From positions 1 to 9,520 of the forward strand of contig JAGRBM010000107.1 of NCBI GenBank assembly GCA_020434085.1: a DNA stretch of 9,520 nt, written 5' to 3'. This DNA is from Chrysiogenia bacterium (GTDB taxonomy: Bacteria > JAGRBM01). The notes beneath the pieces are model-generated. The model saw nothing but the letters and a program-made list of their open reading frames with translations, did no database searches and was not told the origin of the DNA. Both the position numbers and the translations under genes were made by a program. Below, in pieces: positions 1-6,996 of this stretch; positions within the stretch are counted from its first letter, which is position 1, and every line of letters starts with the position of its first letter.

Positions 1-1
1 G

Positions 2-40
2 GCCGCTACCGAGGGCGGCGGCTACGACGATTACTACTGA
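2..40 (+). CDS. C-terminal tail of an upstream gene (partial)
   Basis: The frame starting at base 2 reads AATEGGGYDDYY and then a TGA stop at 38-40. A Gly/Asp/Tyr-rich end like this is typical of a flexible protein C-terminus, and the frame is open to the left edge. Only 12 residues are visible, so neither family nor function can be named. The call rests on this plausible ending and on the next gene starting downstream on the same strand. It could also be non-coding. Confidence 0.4.
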   Translation, partial: AATEGGGYDDYY

Positions 41-158
41 ACAACTCTGTCTAGTCCGTAGAGCCCGCCCAGCCACCAATGAAGACTCCCGAATCCTTGT
101 GCGATGCGCGTGCATCCATCTGGTTGCGCGGCGATTGTCGATGACCTCAGAGAGGTGC

Positions 159-187
159 TTGTCGGCGTGGCGCCGCAAGTACATACT
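159..187 (+). promoter_or_regulatory. Candidate sigma-70 type promoter for the oxygenase gene
   Basis: TTGTCG (159-164, 4 of 6 to TTGACA) is followed after a 17-base spacer by CATACT (182-187, 4 of 6 to TATAAT). Transcription would start near 194, giving a leader of about 40 bases that contains the GGAG ribosome site at 225-228. This is a pattern match only. The rest of 41-235 shows nothing coding that I trust. Confidence 0.35.
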
Positions 188-235
188 CGCCGCGTTCCCT
201 CCATGAAGACTCAGGGGACGCCTCGGAGCGGTCCG

Positions 236-1018
236 ATGAACGAAACTCGCACCCTTCTCAAGCAAGCCCTCGACGACCTCGACATCGATGCACTGCGCCA
301 GGAGTATCTGGCCAACGATGAGTTCCTGTTCGTGGAGAAATTCCTCCCCGAGGCGCTGCTCTCGCGTTGGCAGGCCGAGCTCGATCAGCTCCGCCCGCGC
401 ATTCATCGCAATTTCATTCCGCGCCACAAGAAGGGCGGCAGCGTCGATTTCAATACGCTGAGCAAGTTCGCGCCCACCATCCGCGAAGTCTATTCGAGCC
501 CCGAATTCTTCGATTTCGTTGCCAGACTCACCGGTGCGAAAATTCAGCACTGTCCCGACAGCGACCTGCACCGTTGCGCGCTCTATGCCTACACCGAGCC
601 GGGCGACCACATCGGCTGGCATTACGATACGTCCTACTATCGCGGCCAGCGCTTCACAGTGCTCGTCGGGCTGGTCGATGAGTCCACTTCGAAGCTGGCC
701 TACCGGCTGCACACCAAAAACAACGGGCACGAAGTCGTCGAGGGCGAAGCCGCCACGCCGCCCGGATGCCTGGTGGTCTTCGACGGCGACAAGCTCCACC
801 ACGCGGTCACGCCGCTCGGCGAGGGCCAGCAGCGCTACATCGTCACCATGGAATTCGTCACCGACCAGTCCATGCACTGGTTCCTGCGCTTTGTCTCGAA
901 CATGAAGGACGCCATCGCCTACTTCGGCTTCGGCCGGGTTTTTGGCGCCCGGGGGGCCCGCGGCGGCGATCACGGCAGCGACCGTGGCCCCAAGGGCCTG
1001 CCGCCCCACGCCGCCTGA
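236..1018 (+). CDS. 2-oxoglutarate/Fe(II)-dependent oxygenase
   Basis: This is a probable non-haem iron dioxygenase of 260 residues that would couple 2-oxoglutarate decarboxylation to hydroxylation of an unknown substrate in the cytoplasm. The double-stranded beta-helix core shows the HxD pair in GWHYDTS (H129, D131), a distal His in LHHAV (H188 or H189), and R200 in QQRYIV, placed to bind the 2-oxoglutarate carboxylate. The Asp of HxD argues for a hydroxylase; radical halogenases of this fold, such as BesD, have Gly there. The start at 236 is preferred because GGAG lies at 225-228, seven bases upstream. The frame stays open back to 104, but those upstream ATGs lack a ribosome site and the extension looks non-coding. 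The last 25 or so residues are Gly/Arg-rich and low in complexity. There is no signal peptide. The neighbours give no substrate hint. Resemblance to the HalD/BesD-like group is from memory and tentative. Confidence 0.82.
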   Translation: MNETRTLLKQALDDLDIDALRQEYLANDEFLFVEKFLPEALLSRWQAELDQLRPRIHRNFIPRHKKGGSVDFNTLSKFAPTIREVYSSPEFFDFVARLTGAKIQHCPDSDLHRCALYAYTEPGDHIGWHYDTSYYRGQRFTVLVGLVDESTSKLAYRLHTKNNGHEVVEGEAATPPGCLVVFDGDKLHHAVTPLGEGQQRYIVTMEFVTDQSMHWFLRFVSNMKDAIAYFGFGRVFGARGARGGDHGSDRGPKGLPPHAA

Positions 1019-1105
1019 CGAAAAAGTCTTGGCTAAATCCAAAAAGTCGTGTTAGTCTCGGTGGTTACGTAGGCGAGGGTAAAGGGCTACTCCAAGCTTT
1101 TACCC

Positions 1106-3430
1106 ATGCGATGTCCTGATTGCGGCTATCTCCTCCTCGATCCAGAGGCCCACTGCCCCAAGTGTGAGAAGACCCTTGCGCCCTCCGATGAGGCGCCCAA
1201 GTCCCCTGTGTCCGATGAGCCGGCCCCCGCAGCCGCCTCCAGCGCGGGCAGCGACGACGTGGGGGACGTGAGCTATCCGTCCTTTTCCGGCACGGGCTCG
1301 CGCTCACTGAGTTCCTCGCGGGGTTCGGCCAGCATGAGCGGCGCGCTCGCGACTGCGGCGGCACTGGCCTACGACGATGACGATTCCTCGGACCCGAACC
1401 TGCCGGTCACGGGAGAGGCCCAGACGCAGCCCGAGCCCCCGCGTCCGGGCCTTCGCGTCGTGGACATCACCGAAGAAGAATCCGTGGGCGACACCACTGA
1501 GAATCATTTCCCGGTGGACTACGACGCACCCGAAGACACGCCAGAACCCGAAACCGCCGCGGCCATCGAAGCGCCTGTAAGCGAAGCCCTCGAAGAAGAG
1601 AGCGCCGAGACCACCGGCGACATCACGGCCGATACCTCCGGCGCGCTGGGTGACATGCTCGACAAGGCGCTCGGCGAGGCCACCGACTGGTCGGGCTTCT
1701 TCAAGCAGATCTCCGAGCGCGACGAGCTCGCGCGCGTGCAGGCCCAAGCGGCCGCTGACGCAGCCGAGCAGATGGAAGCCGGCGAGGATTCGCGCAGCGA
1801 CAATATCGTCGATGCAGAGGAAGCGCTCACCGGCGAGCTCGATGCCGACATGGCGGGCGACCTGCCCGATCACCCCGAAGACCTGGAGATGGGCGATTCC
1901 ACCGATGACGCCGTCGCCATGGACGACGATGAGTTTACGGGCTCGGTCGTCAACGATCCCACGCCGATCCCCGAGCTGCCCGCGCTGCTGCGTGATGATG
2001 CCGAGCCCAGCAGCCCGCGCATGGAAGAGGAAATCGCGCGCGCCCAGGCCATCGCCACCGAAGGCTTTTCGAGCGCTCCGATGGAAACGGGTGAGACAAG
2101 TGAAATCACCGGCGGCCAGAGCGGCACGGACCCGGTCTTCGTCGCCGCTTTCAACGCGCTCCAGACGCCCGAAGGCCCCGCACTGACAACCGATGAAGTG
2201 AGCAACCCCAAGGCCGAGCTCACCCTGCCCACGGCAGTGGTGCACCCCTATGAACTGCCGGTCGAAAACCCCGAAGAGGGGTCCATTACGGCCACCGAGC
2301 TGGAGATCGAACCCGAGCCGGTATCACTCGAATCGCTTGTCGCGCCCGAGCCCCTGGAATCGCAGGTCGCGGGCGAAACCTCTCTGGATCTGACCGACCG
2401 CCTCAACGCCGCGGCCGCGCGCGCTCCGGCTGCAGAGCAATCGGTCGAAGAACCCGGCGAGATCAGCGCCTGGGACACCACGGCCTTCGACGACGAAACA
2501 ACTGCCTTCGATGGCGACACCACAGAGGTGACGCCCAGCGTGTTCGATGCGGCCAACCTCGATGCGATCTCACAGGAGCTTCCCGAGGAACCGAGCTTCC
2601 CTTCGGTACCCTCGACGACGCCATCGGCCTTCGATGCGCTGCTCGATGCCACCAGCGAGCGCAGCCTGACCAGCCCCAAGCAGATCGACCTCGAAGATGC
2701 CATCGCGCGCGCCGAGATTGACGCGCAGGCCGATCCCGAGCAGACCGTCGTATCGGCAAAGCTTTCCGAGCCCGCCGAGTCCGAAGACATCGGGGAAAAG
2801 ACGCTGGTCAGCAGCCCCGGGCGCATGCGCACACAAATTTCATTTCCGCACTTCTCCATTCCCAGCCATCCGGCCAGCGCGCAGGCACTGGGCAATTCCC
2901 ATGAGCGAAGCGGCGACTTCCCGACCGCCGACATTCTGGGAGAGGCCAGTACGCGCATGAGTACCGGCGCGCTGCCCACGGCTCGGACATTCCGCAACAA
3001 GGCGGCCGGGCGGCGGCTCCTGGCCTTTGCCATCGACAACCTGCTGACCCTCGGGCTGGCCTGCGGCTTTGTTTTCCTGGCACACCTCGCCACCGGGGTG
3101 GGCGTGGGGCCGGCCCACGGCAGCGCCGGCGGGGCCGCGCCGCTCGAAGTGCTGGCTGCCGTACTGGTACTGCGCTTCTTTCTGGATGCCTTCTACCAGG
3201 TGGGCTACGTGGCCCTGACCGGACAGACCCAGGGCCTTCGATTTATGGGCCTGCGCGTGCGCTCGGAGATCAGCCGTGGGCGCCCGAATCTGGGGCAGGC
3301 GCTTCGCCGCTGGCTCTGGTCCTACTGGTTAACCTATGGAATTTGCTGGGGTTTTCTGGCTATATCGCGCGATCCGCGCGGTCGCGCCCTCCACGACAAG
3401 AAGGCAAGAACCCGAATCGTTCCCGCCTGA
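1106..3430 (+). CDS. Zinc-ribbon, acidic linker, RDD-domain membrane protein
   Basis: This 774-residue protein has three parts. Residues 3-20 form a zinc ribbon with C3, C6, C17 and C20 (CxxC-x10-CxxC). Residues 22-628 are a long low-complexity segment rich in Glu, Asp, Ala, Ser, Thr and Pro, probably disordered. Residues 629-774 are an RDD domain with the Arg and Asp of the first helix (GRRLLAFAIDNLL), a GQTQGLRFMGLRVR segment and the closing LHDKKARTRIV. Hydrophobic helices lie near 638-664, 680-704 and 735-755, so the C-terminus sits in the inner membrane, with the ribbon and linker probably in the cytoplasm. RDD domains are proposed to act in transport or as membrane anchors, and this one has no assigned substrate. 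The ATG is fixed by the zinc ribbon starting at residue 3, although the ribosome site is weak. The linker contains the repeat DTTAFDDETTAFDGDTT at 457-473 and the similar motifs EQTVV and EKTLV. Confidence 0.85.
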   Translation: MRCPDCGYLLLDPEAHCPKCEKTLAPSDEAPKSPVSDEPAPAAASSAGSDDVGDVSYPSFSGTGSRSLSSSRGSASMSGALATAAALAYDDDDSSDPNLPVTGEAQTQPEPPRPGLRVVDITEEESVGDTTENHFPVDYDAPEDTPEPETAAAIEAPVSEALEEESAETTGDITADTSGALGDMLDKALGEATDWSGFFKQISERDELARVQAQAAADAAEQMEAGEDSRSDNIVDAEEALTGELDADMAGDLPDHPEDLEMGDSTDDAVAMDDDEFTGSVVNDPTPIPELPALLRDDAEPSSPRMEEEIARAQAIATEGFSSAPMETGETSEITGGQSGTDPVFVAAFNALQTPEGPALTTDEVSNPKAELTLPTAVVHPYELPVENPEEGSITATELEIEPEPVSLESLVAPEPLESQVAGETSLDLTDRLNAAAARAPAAEQSVEEPGEISAWDTTAFDDETTAFDGDTTEVTPSVFDAANLDAISQELPEEPSFPSVPSTTPSAFDALLDATSERSLTSPKQIDLEDAIARAEIDAQADPEQTVVSAKLSEPAESEDIGEKTLVSSPGRMRTQISFPHFSIPSHPASAQALGNSHERSGDFPTADILGEASTRMSTGALPTARTFRNKAAGRRLLAFAIDNLLTLGLACGFVFLAHLATGVGVGPAHGSAGGAAPLEVLAAVLVLRFFLDAFYQVGYVALTGQTQGLRFMGLRVRSEISRGRPNLGQALRRWLWSYWLTYGICWGFLAISRDPRGRALHDKKARTRIVPA

Positions 3431-3484
3431 GGGCGCATCTAGAGGACGTTGCCCCGCGCCCTGAACGGCACGTGGGCCAAACTC

Positions 3485-3493
3485 TGATAGAAT
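3485..3493 (+). promoter_or_regulatory. Candidate extended -10 promoter for gshA
   Basis: TGATAGAAT has the TGn extension followed by TAGAAT (3488-3493, 5 of 6 to TATAAT). No good -35 box is seen at normal spacing, as often holds for extended -10 promoters. Transcription from about 3500 would give a leader of roughly 80 bases before the gshA ATG. It also implies that gshA can be expressed separately from the RDD gene 148 bases upstream. Confidence 0.35.
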
Positions 3494-3578
3494 GGGAGCG
3501 GCACGCGGCCTTGGTTTTGGTGCCCGATTGGGGCTACACGAACTCCGGCCGAAGCCACCAGCGAGGCGCACCTTCACC

Positions 3579-4859
3579 ATGGAACTCTTCTCCCACACAC
3601 TGGCCGGACGCATTGCCGCGCGCAAGGATGCCCTAGCCGCCTGGTTCGAATCGACGCGCGAGCGCGTGCGGCCCCCCTTTACCGCCTCGGTCGATCTGCG
3701 CGATTCGGGCTGGAAGATCGTGCCCGTGGATACCAACGTCTTCCCCGGCGGCTTCAACAACCTGTGTTCGGGCGATCTCGACCTGGCCTCCGGTCAGTTC
3801 AAGGCCGCCGTCAGCCGCATGCTGGGCGAGGGGGTCAGCACCATCGGCATCGTGGCCGAGTCGCACACCTCGAACCTTCCCTACTTCGCCAACCTGCTCT
3901 CCCTTCAGAAGATTCTCCAAAGCGCCGGCTTCAAGGTCGAGGTTCTCTCCTTCGCCGAGGAACTCGCCCGCGAGCGCACCGAAGTGCCGGTGAGCGGTGA
4001 GAAGCTCGAGCTTCATCGCGCCCATCGCAGCAATTCGCACCTGGGCTCGGCGGACGTGACGCCCGACCTGCTGGTGCTCAACAACGATCTCTCTGCCGGA
4101 GTTCCCGAACAGCTCGCCCAGCTCGATCAGCCGCTCGTTCCCGCGGCGAACCTGGGCTGGTGGCGCCGCCGCAAGAGCACCCACTTTGCCGCCTACAACC
4201 AGCTGGCTACCGAGGTAGCGGACGTCCTGGGCATCGACCCCTGGCAGCTCACCACCGCGTTCGAGACTGCTTCGGGCGTGGACTTCGCCACGGGCGAGGG
4301 GCTCGACGCCGCTGCGCAGGGCGTTGATCGCATCTGCGCGGCCAGCGCCGCCGAACACGAGAGCCGCGGAATTTCCGACAAGCCCTACGCGGTCGTCAAA
4401 AGCGATGCGGGCACCTATGGCATGGCTGTCATGGTTGCCGACTCGGGCGAGGAACTGCTGCAGCTCAATCGCAAGGAACGCAACCGCATGAGCGTGAGCA
4501 AGGGCGGACGGCCGGTTTCCGAAGTGATCATTCAGGAAGGCATTCCCACCGTGGACGAGCGCGAAGGCAAAGCCAGCGAGCCGGTGTTCTATCTGGTCGG
4601 TGGCGAGGTGATCGGCGGATTCTTCCGCCTCAATGCCAAGAAAGGCCCGCGCGAGAATCTCAATTCCCGCGGCATGGAGTTTAAGCAGATCTGCTACCAC
4701 AGCCACATGGAGGGCAACCCCGAGGGCGATGCCTGGCGGCTCTCCCACGAACGGGTGATCTCCTACGCGCTGGTTTCCCAGATTGCGGCGCTGGCCGTGG
4801 GCGTCGAACGCGCCGAGTATGAGAGCGAGCCCGCAGAGCTGGTCGCCGCGCCGGCCTGA
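3579..4859 (+). CDS. gshA: Glutamate-cysteine ligase (PF08886 / TIGR02049 type)
   Basis: The product joins L-glutamate and L-cysteine with ATP to make gamma-glutamylcysteine, the first and usually limiting step of glutathione synthesis in the cytoplasm. The 426 residues match the length and conserved blocks I know from the GshA family named after Acidithiobacillus ferrooxidans, which is unlike the E. coli or plant enzymes. Recognisable blocks are VDTNVFPGGFNNL near the N-terminus, LNNDLS (from 167), GWWRRRK (193-199), VVKSDAGTYGMAV (from 272, probably nucleotide binding) and VGGEVIGGFFRLN (340-352). The ATG at 3579 begins the conserved MELFSHTLAGR sequence. GAGG at 3563-3566 is a rather distant ribosome site, and the frame extends to an ATG at 3492 without homology-like sequence. 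No glutathione synthetase (gshB) lies in the window. A strong terminator follows 18 bases after the stop. Confidence 0.92.
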   Translation: MELFSHTLAGRIAARKDALAAWFESTRERVRPPFTASVDLRDSGWKIVPVDTNVFPGGFNNLCSGDLDLASGQFKAAVSRMLGEGVSTIGIVAESHTSNLPYFANLLSLQKILQSAGFKVEVLSFAEELARERTEVPVSGEKLELHRAHRSNSHLGSADVTPDLLVLNNDLSAGVPEQLAQLDQPLVPAANLGWWRRRKSTHFAAYNQLATEVADVLGIDPWQLTTAFETASGVDFATGEGLDAAAQGVDRICAASAAEHESRGISDKPYAVVKSDAGTYGMAVMVADSGEELLQLNRKERNRMSVSKGGRPVSEVIIQEGIPTVDEREGKASEPVFYLVGGEVIGGFFRLNAKKGPRENLNSRGMEFKQICYHSHMEGNPEGDAWRLSHERVISYALVSQIAALAVGVERAEYESEPAELVAAPA

Positions 4860-4877
4860 AACTGCGCCACACAACAA

Positions 4878-4906
4878 AAAAAGCCCGCTCAATGAGCGGG
4901 CTTTTT
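4878..4906. terminator. Bidirectional intrinsic terminator
   Basis: A perfect 13-bp stem with a 3-base loop: AGCCCGCTC pairs with GAGCGGGCT and is extended by A-T pairs. It is preceded by a run of seven A and followed by five T, so it gives a U-tract on either strand. It sits between the convergent stops of gshA (plus) and the unknown lipoprotein (minus) and should end both transcripts. Confidence 0.93.
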
Positions 4907-4925
4907 CGTTTACCGGATCAAGAAA

Positions 4926-5519
4926 TCAATACGGATTGAGGTACTGGCCCTTGGGGAAAATACGCCGAAGCTGGGCATCGATGCCGATTCCCAGCTCGTA
5001 CTCGATCAGCCTGCTGTTGCGAATGTCGAGGGTCACGTCCTCGGGGTCCTGATAGGTCAGCACGCCGCTGCAGTAGCAGACTCCCTCGTATTTGAACGGG
5101 TCATCGGTCTTTTTCAGGACGTACATGATCTGGCCGGGCTTCCAGAATCGCGTGCGGGTCTGGAAGCTCACATCGCGGTTGATGATGACGCCCACATAGT
5201 CGTATTCGGGAAAGAGCTTGCGGTTGTTCGGGATGAACGCGACCTGGTAGTCGTAATTGGTTGAAGGGTTGTAACGGCTGAGCATCTTGCCGATCCAGAT
5301 GCCCTCGATCGGCGCCAGATCGCGCTGGTAGTAATAGTGATCGAGGATGTACTGGCTCTTGAACTCGTGCGTCTCACCGACCGGATACCAGCGAATCGTC
5401 GGATCCTTGCTGCCACGGGTGCGAAGCGCATGCTGGCAACCCGCTATCAGCGGCAGCGTCAGCAACGCGATCAGCAACACCCGGAACAAATGCGCCTTGC
5501 CATTTGTCTGATTGTTCAT
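4926..5519 (-). CDS. Lipoprotein of unknown function with an EGIW motif
   Basis: This is a 197-residue protein with a clear lipoprotein signal: charged start, hydrophobic stretch LLIALLTLPL, and lipobox IAGC with lipidated C28. Gln at +2 favours transfer to the outer membrane over retention in the inner membrane. The mature part is aromatic-rich and looks mostly beta: PIEGIWIGK (70-78), then YDYQVAFIPNN and YVGVIINRDV, then FWKPGQIMYVLKKT and a CYC pair (C148, C150). PIEGIW followed by W-x-PG-x-I is a pattern I have seen in uncharacterised envelope proteins, but I cannot name the family. AGGGAG lies just upstream of the ATG and supports this start. The gene is 114 bases downstream of the receiver-DUF4388 gene and has its own candidate promoter. 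Its 3' end meets gshA across the shared terminator. Confidence 0.85.
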   Translation of the reverse strand: MNNQTNGKAHLFRVLLIALLTLPLIAGCQHALRTRGSKDPTIRWYPVGETHEFKSQYILDHYYYQRDLAPIEGIWIGKMLSRYNPSTNYDYQVAFIPNNRKLFPEYDYVGVIINRDVSFQTRTRFWKPGQIMYVLKKTDDPFKYEGVCYCSGVLTYQDPEDVTLDIRNSRLIEYELGIGIDAQLRRIFPKGQYLNPY

Positions 5520-5559
5520 GGACTCCCTTGCCTTCCCGAAGTAGCGAACAATGGGGCAT

Positions 5560-5588
5560 GGAATAGCCGGAACTGAAGCGCCTTACAA
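5560..5588 (-). promoter_or_regulatory. Candidate promoter for the EGIW lipoprotein
   Basis: On the minus strand TTGTAA (5588-5583, 4 of 6) is followed after exactly 17 bases by TATTCC (5565-5560, 3 of 6). Transcription would start near 5553 and leave a leader of about 35 bases with the AGGGAG ribosome site. The match is moderate, but the spacing and position are good. Confidence 0.38.
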
Positions 5589-5633
5589 CCACCCGGAGCA
5601 GCGGGCGGGGGGCCGCCGGGCTCGCCCGAAGGC

Positions 5634-6809
5634 TCAGGCGCTGGCCTGGGCGCCCGGATCGCCTGCCCTGGAGAGCCGGACCTCCACCACCCCAAGCAAC
5701 AGGAAGGTGTAGACGATGGCCAGCGCGGCGGCCTGGGTTTTACCCTCTTCGGACTCGATGATTTCCTTGAGCGGCGTGGTGCCGTCGAATCGGTCAAAAA
5801 TTCGCTGCTCCGGCGCGCGAAGCTTCCAGTGATGCTGGGCCCGGCGACCGTAGTCGGTCACCTGCAGGGGCATTTCCCAGAGCTTGAGCAACTCACCCCG
5901 GAGTGTTTCCACCGGGTAAAAACGCCGCACCCCGGTCAAAATGAGGTCGTAGGCGTTGAAGTTGAACTGCTCGACCTTCTTCACGAACTCGTCGGTGAAC
6001 TTGAATTCGTAGCGCCCCTCGCGCCAGCCGAAGGCTGCCAGAATTTTCTCGCGCAGGTGAAAACGCAGGGTCTTGTAGAGCGTTTCCTCGCTCATGATGC
6101 CCAGGTCGACGAGGTTTTCGCCGAATTTGCCGCCACCGTAGCGCTGAATCTCCAGCGCGCGCTGGTAGTCGACCAGCTTGAGCTGGCCCATCTGCATCAT
6201 GTGCTGGCCCACGCCCTCTTTTTCGACGTTGGATCCCGCGAAAACAGGCTGGCCTTTCACAAAGTAGATCTCGCGATGCTCGGGGCCGCGATCCATGCGC
6301 AGCACGCCCGTCGCGCCCGAGCGGTAGAAATGACAGAACAGCTTCGAGAAAGTCGTCGGGTGAATCTCGCCCTCGATGATCTTGCCCCGCACCGATTCGT
6401 CGAGACTCGAGAGCGAGGGAAGGGCGTCGCGCTCGTTGATGTCGAAGACCTGGCGCAGCACATCGATGAGCGTGTTGAGCGGAAAAGGTTTTACCAGCAT
6501 GGCGAGCGCGTTGTAGACGCTCTTGGCGTGGGCGCGCTCGCCGGGGCTCTTGGGCAGGTCGCTCATCAGAATGAGCGGCAGATCCGCGGCCCCCTCCAGA
6601 TTGCGCAACCGGGAGATCAGGTCGTAACCAGTGCCGTCGGGGAGAATCACATCGGAGACAAGAAGTCCGGCGGGAGCGGCCTCGAAAGAAGCGACCGCTT
6701 CCTCCACGTTGGAGGCCTGATGCACCTTGAAACCGCGGGAGGCAAGCTGCGTTGCCAGCACCCCTCTGGCTGCAGCCTCGCTATCTACCAGTAAAATTAC
6801 CCGGTCCAC
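5634..6809 (-). CDS. Response-regulator receiver with DUF4388 (PATAN) domain
   Basis: This cytoplasmic signalling protein of about 391 residues has a receiver domain at 1-122 with acidic pocket D9, phosphoacceptor D53 in VSDVILPDGTG, Ser83 and Lys107 in MLVKPFP. A DUF4388/PATAN domain follows at about 146-277 (GEIHPTTFSKLFCHFYRSG through GWREGRYEF). The remaining C-terminus ends in a small helical region, QRIFDRFDGTTPLKEIIES, near 335-355, that resembles a winged-helix-like tail. PATAN proteins are linked to motility, exopolysaccharide and Ser/Thr-kinase signalling in cyanobacteria and deltaproteobacteria, usually as protein-protein adaptors. There is no DNA-binding or enzymatic output domain I can name. 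I chose the GTG at 6809: GGAG lies seven bases upstream, and the protein then starts two residues before the first receiver strand. An in-frame ATG at 6833 adds eight residues but has a poor ribosome site. No kinase gene is adjacent. Confidence 0.88.
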   Translation of the reverse strand: MDRVILLVDSEAAARGVLATQLASRGFKVHQASNVEEAVASFEAAPAGLLVSDVILPDGTGYDLISRLRNLEGAADLPLILMSDLPKSPGERAHAKSVYNALAMLVKPFPLNTLIDVLRQVFDINERDALPSLSSLDESVRGKIIEGEIHPTTFSKLFCHFYRSGATGVLRMDRGPEHREIYFVKGQPVFAGSNVEKEGVGQHMMQMGQLKLVDYQRALEIQRYGGGKFGENLVDLGIMSEETLYKTLRFHLREKILAAFGWREGRYEFKFTDEFVKKVEQFNFNAYDLILTGVRRFYPVETLRGELLKLWEMPLQVTDYGRRAQHHWKLRAPEQRIFDRFDGTTPLKEIIESEEGKTQAAALAIVYTFLLLGVVEVRLSRAGDPGAQASA

Positions 6810-6889
6810 GAACGCGCTCCACTGGGACGGCATTGCGCCCCGACTCTCGCCCGATCTCGGCTCATCGCGGCCGCCTTCCGCAATGCGTC

Positions 6890-6919
6890 ATTCTAGGCAA
6901 CTCGGCCCCGGATGCCCAA
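6890..6919 (-). promoter_or_regulatory. Candidate promoter for the receiver-DUF4388 gene
   Basis: On the minus strand TTGGGC (6919-6914, 3 of 6) and TAGAAT (6895-6890, 5 of 6 to TATAAT) are separated by 18 bases. Transcription would begin near 6883, about 75 bases before the GTG start. It lies just downstream of the terminator of the preceding minus-strand gene, as expected for an independent unit. Confidence 0.4.
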
Positions 6920-6940
6920 CGCTTTTCCGCATTACAAATG

Positions 6941-6964
6941 AAACGGGCCCCATACGGGGCCCTT
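6941..6964 (-). terminator. Intrinsic terminator after the SRPBCC lipoprotein gene
   Basis: The stem GGGCCCC / GGGGCCC is 7 bp, all G-C, with a 4-base loop (6945-6962). On the minus strand it is followed by GTTTCATTTG, a broken U-tract. It begins 32 bases beyond the stop of the SRPBCC lipoprotein gene, in the right orientation. The U-tract is imperfect, so some read-through into the receiver-DUF4388 gene is possible. Confidence 0.7.
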
Positions 6965-6996
6965 CGATGCATCAGCATTTGTCTAATGGAACAAAA

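Noticed and set aside
104-235. N-terminal extension of the oxygenase to an ATG at 104 or 203
   Set aside because: Neither upstream ATG has a ribosome site, while the ATG at 236 has GGAG at seven bases; the extension has no helix- or domain-like pattern and overlaps the candidate promoter.
1304-2245. A 313-codon minus-strand frame opposite the RDD protein linker
   Set aside because: It is a product of the GC-biased acidic codons on the plus strand; no recognisable domain and no ribosome site.
3633-4892. A 419-codon open frame on the minus strand opposite gshA
   Set aside because: It mirrors gshA in a GC-rich region, gives low-complexity Gly/Ala/Arg/His sequence with no motif, and spans the terminator.
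5604-5617. Inverted repeat GGCGG/CCGCC after the receiver-DUF4388 gene, considered as a terminator
   Set aside because: Only five base pairs in a very G-rich stretch and no U-tract on either strand.
5829-6794. A 321-codon plus-strand frame opposite the receiver-DUF4388 gene
   Set aside because: The minus-strand product has two clear domains; this one is a compositional shadow.
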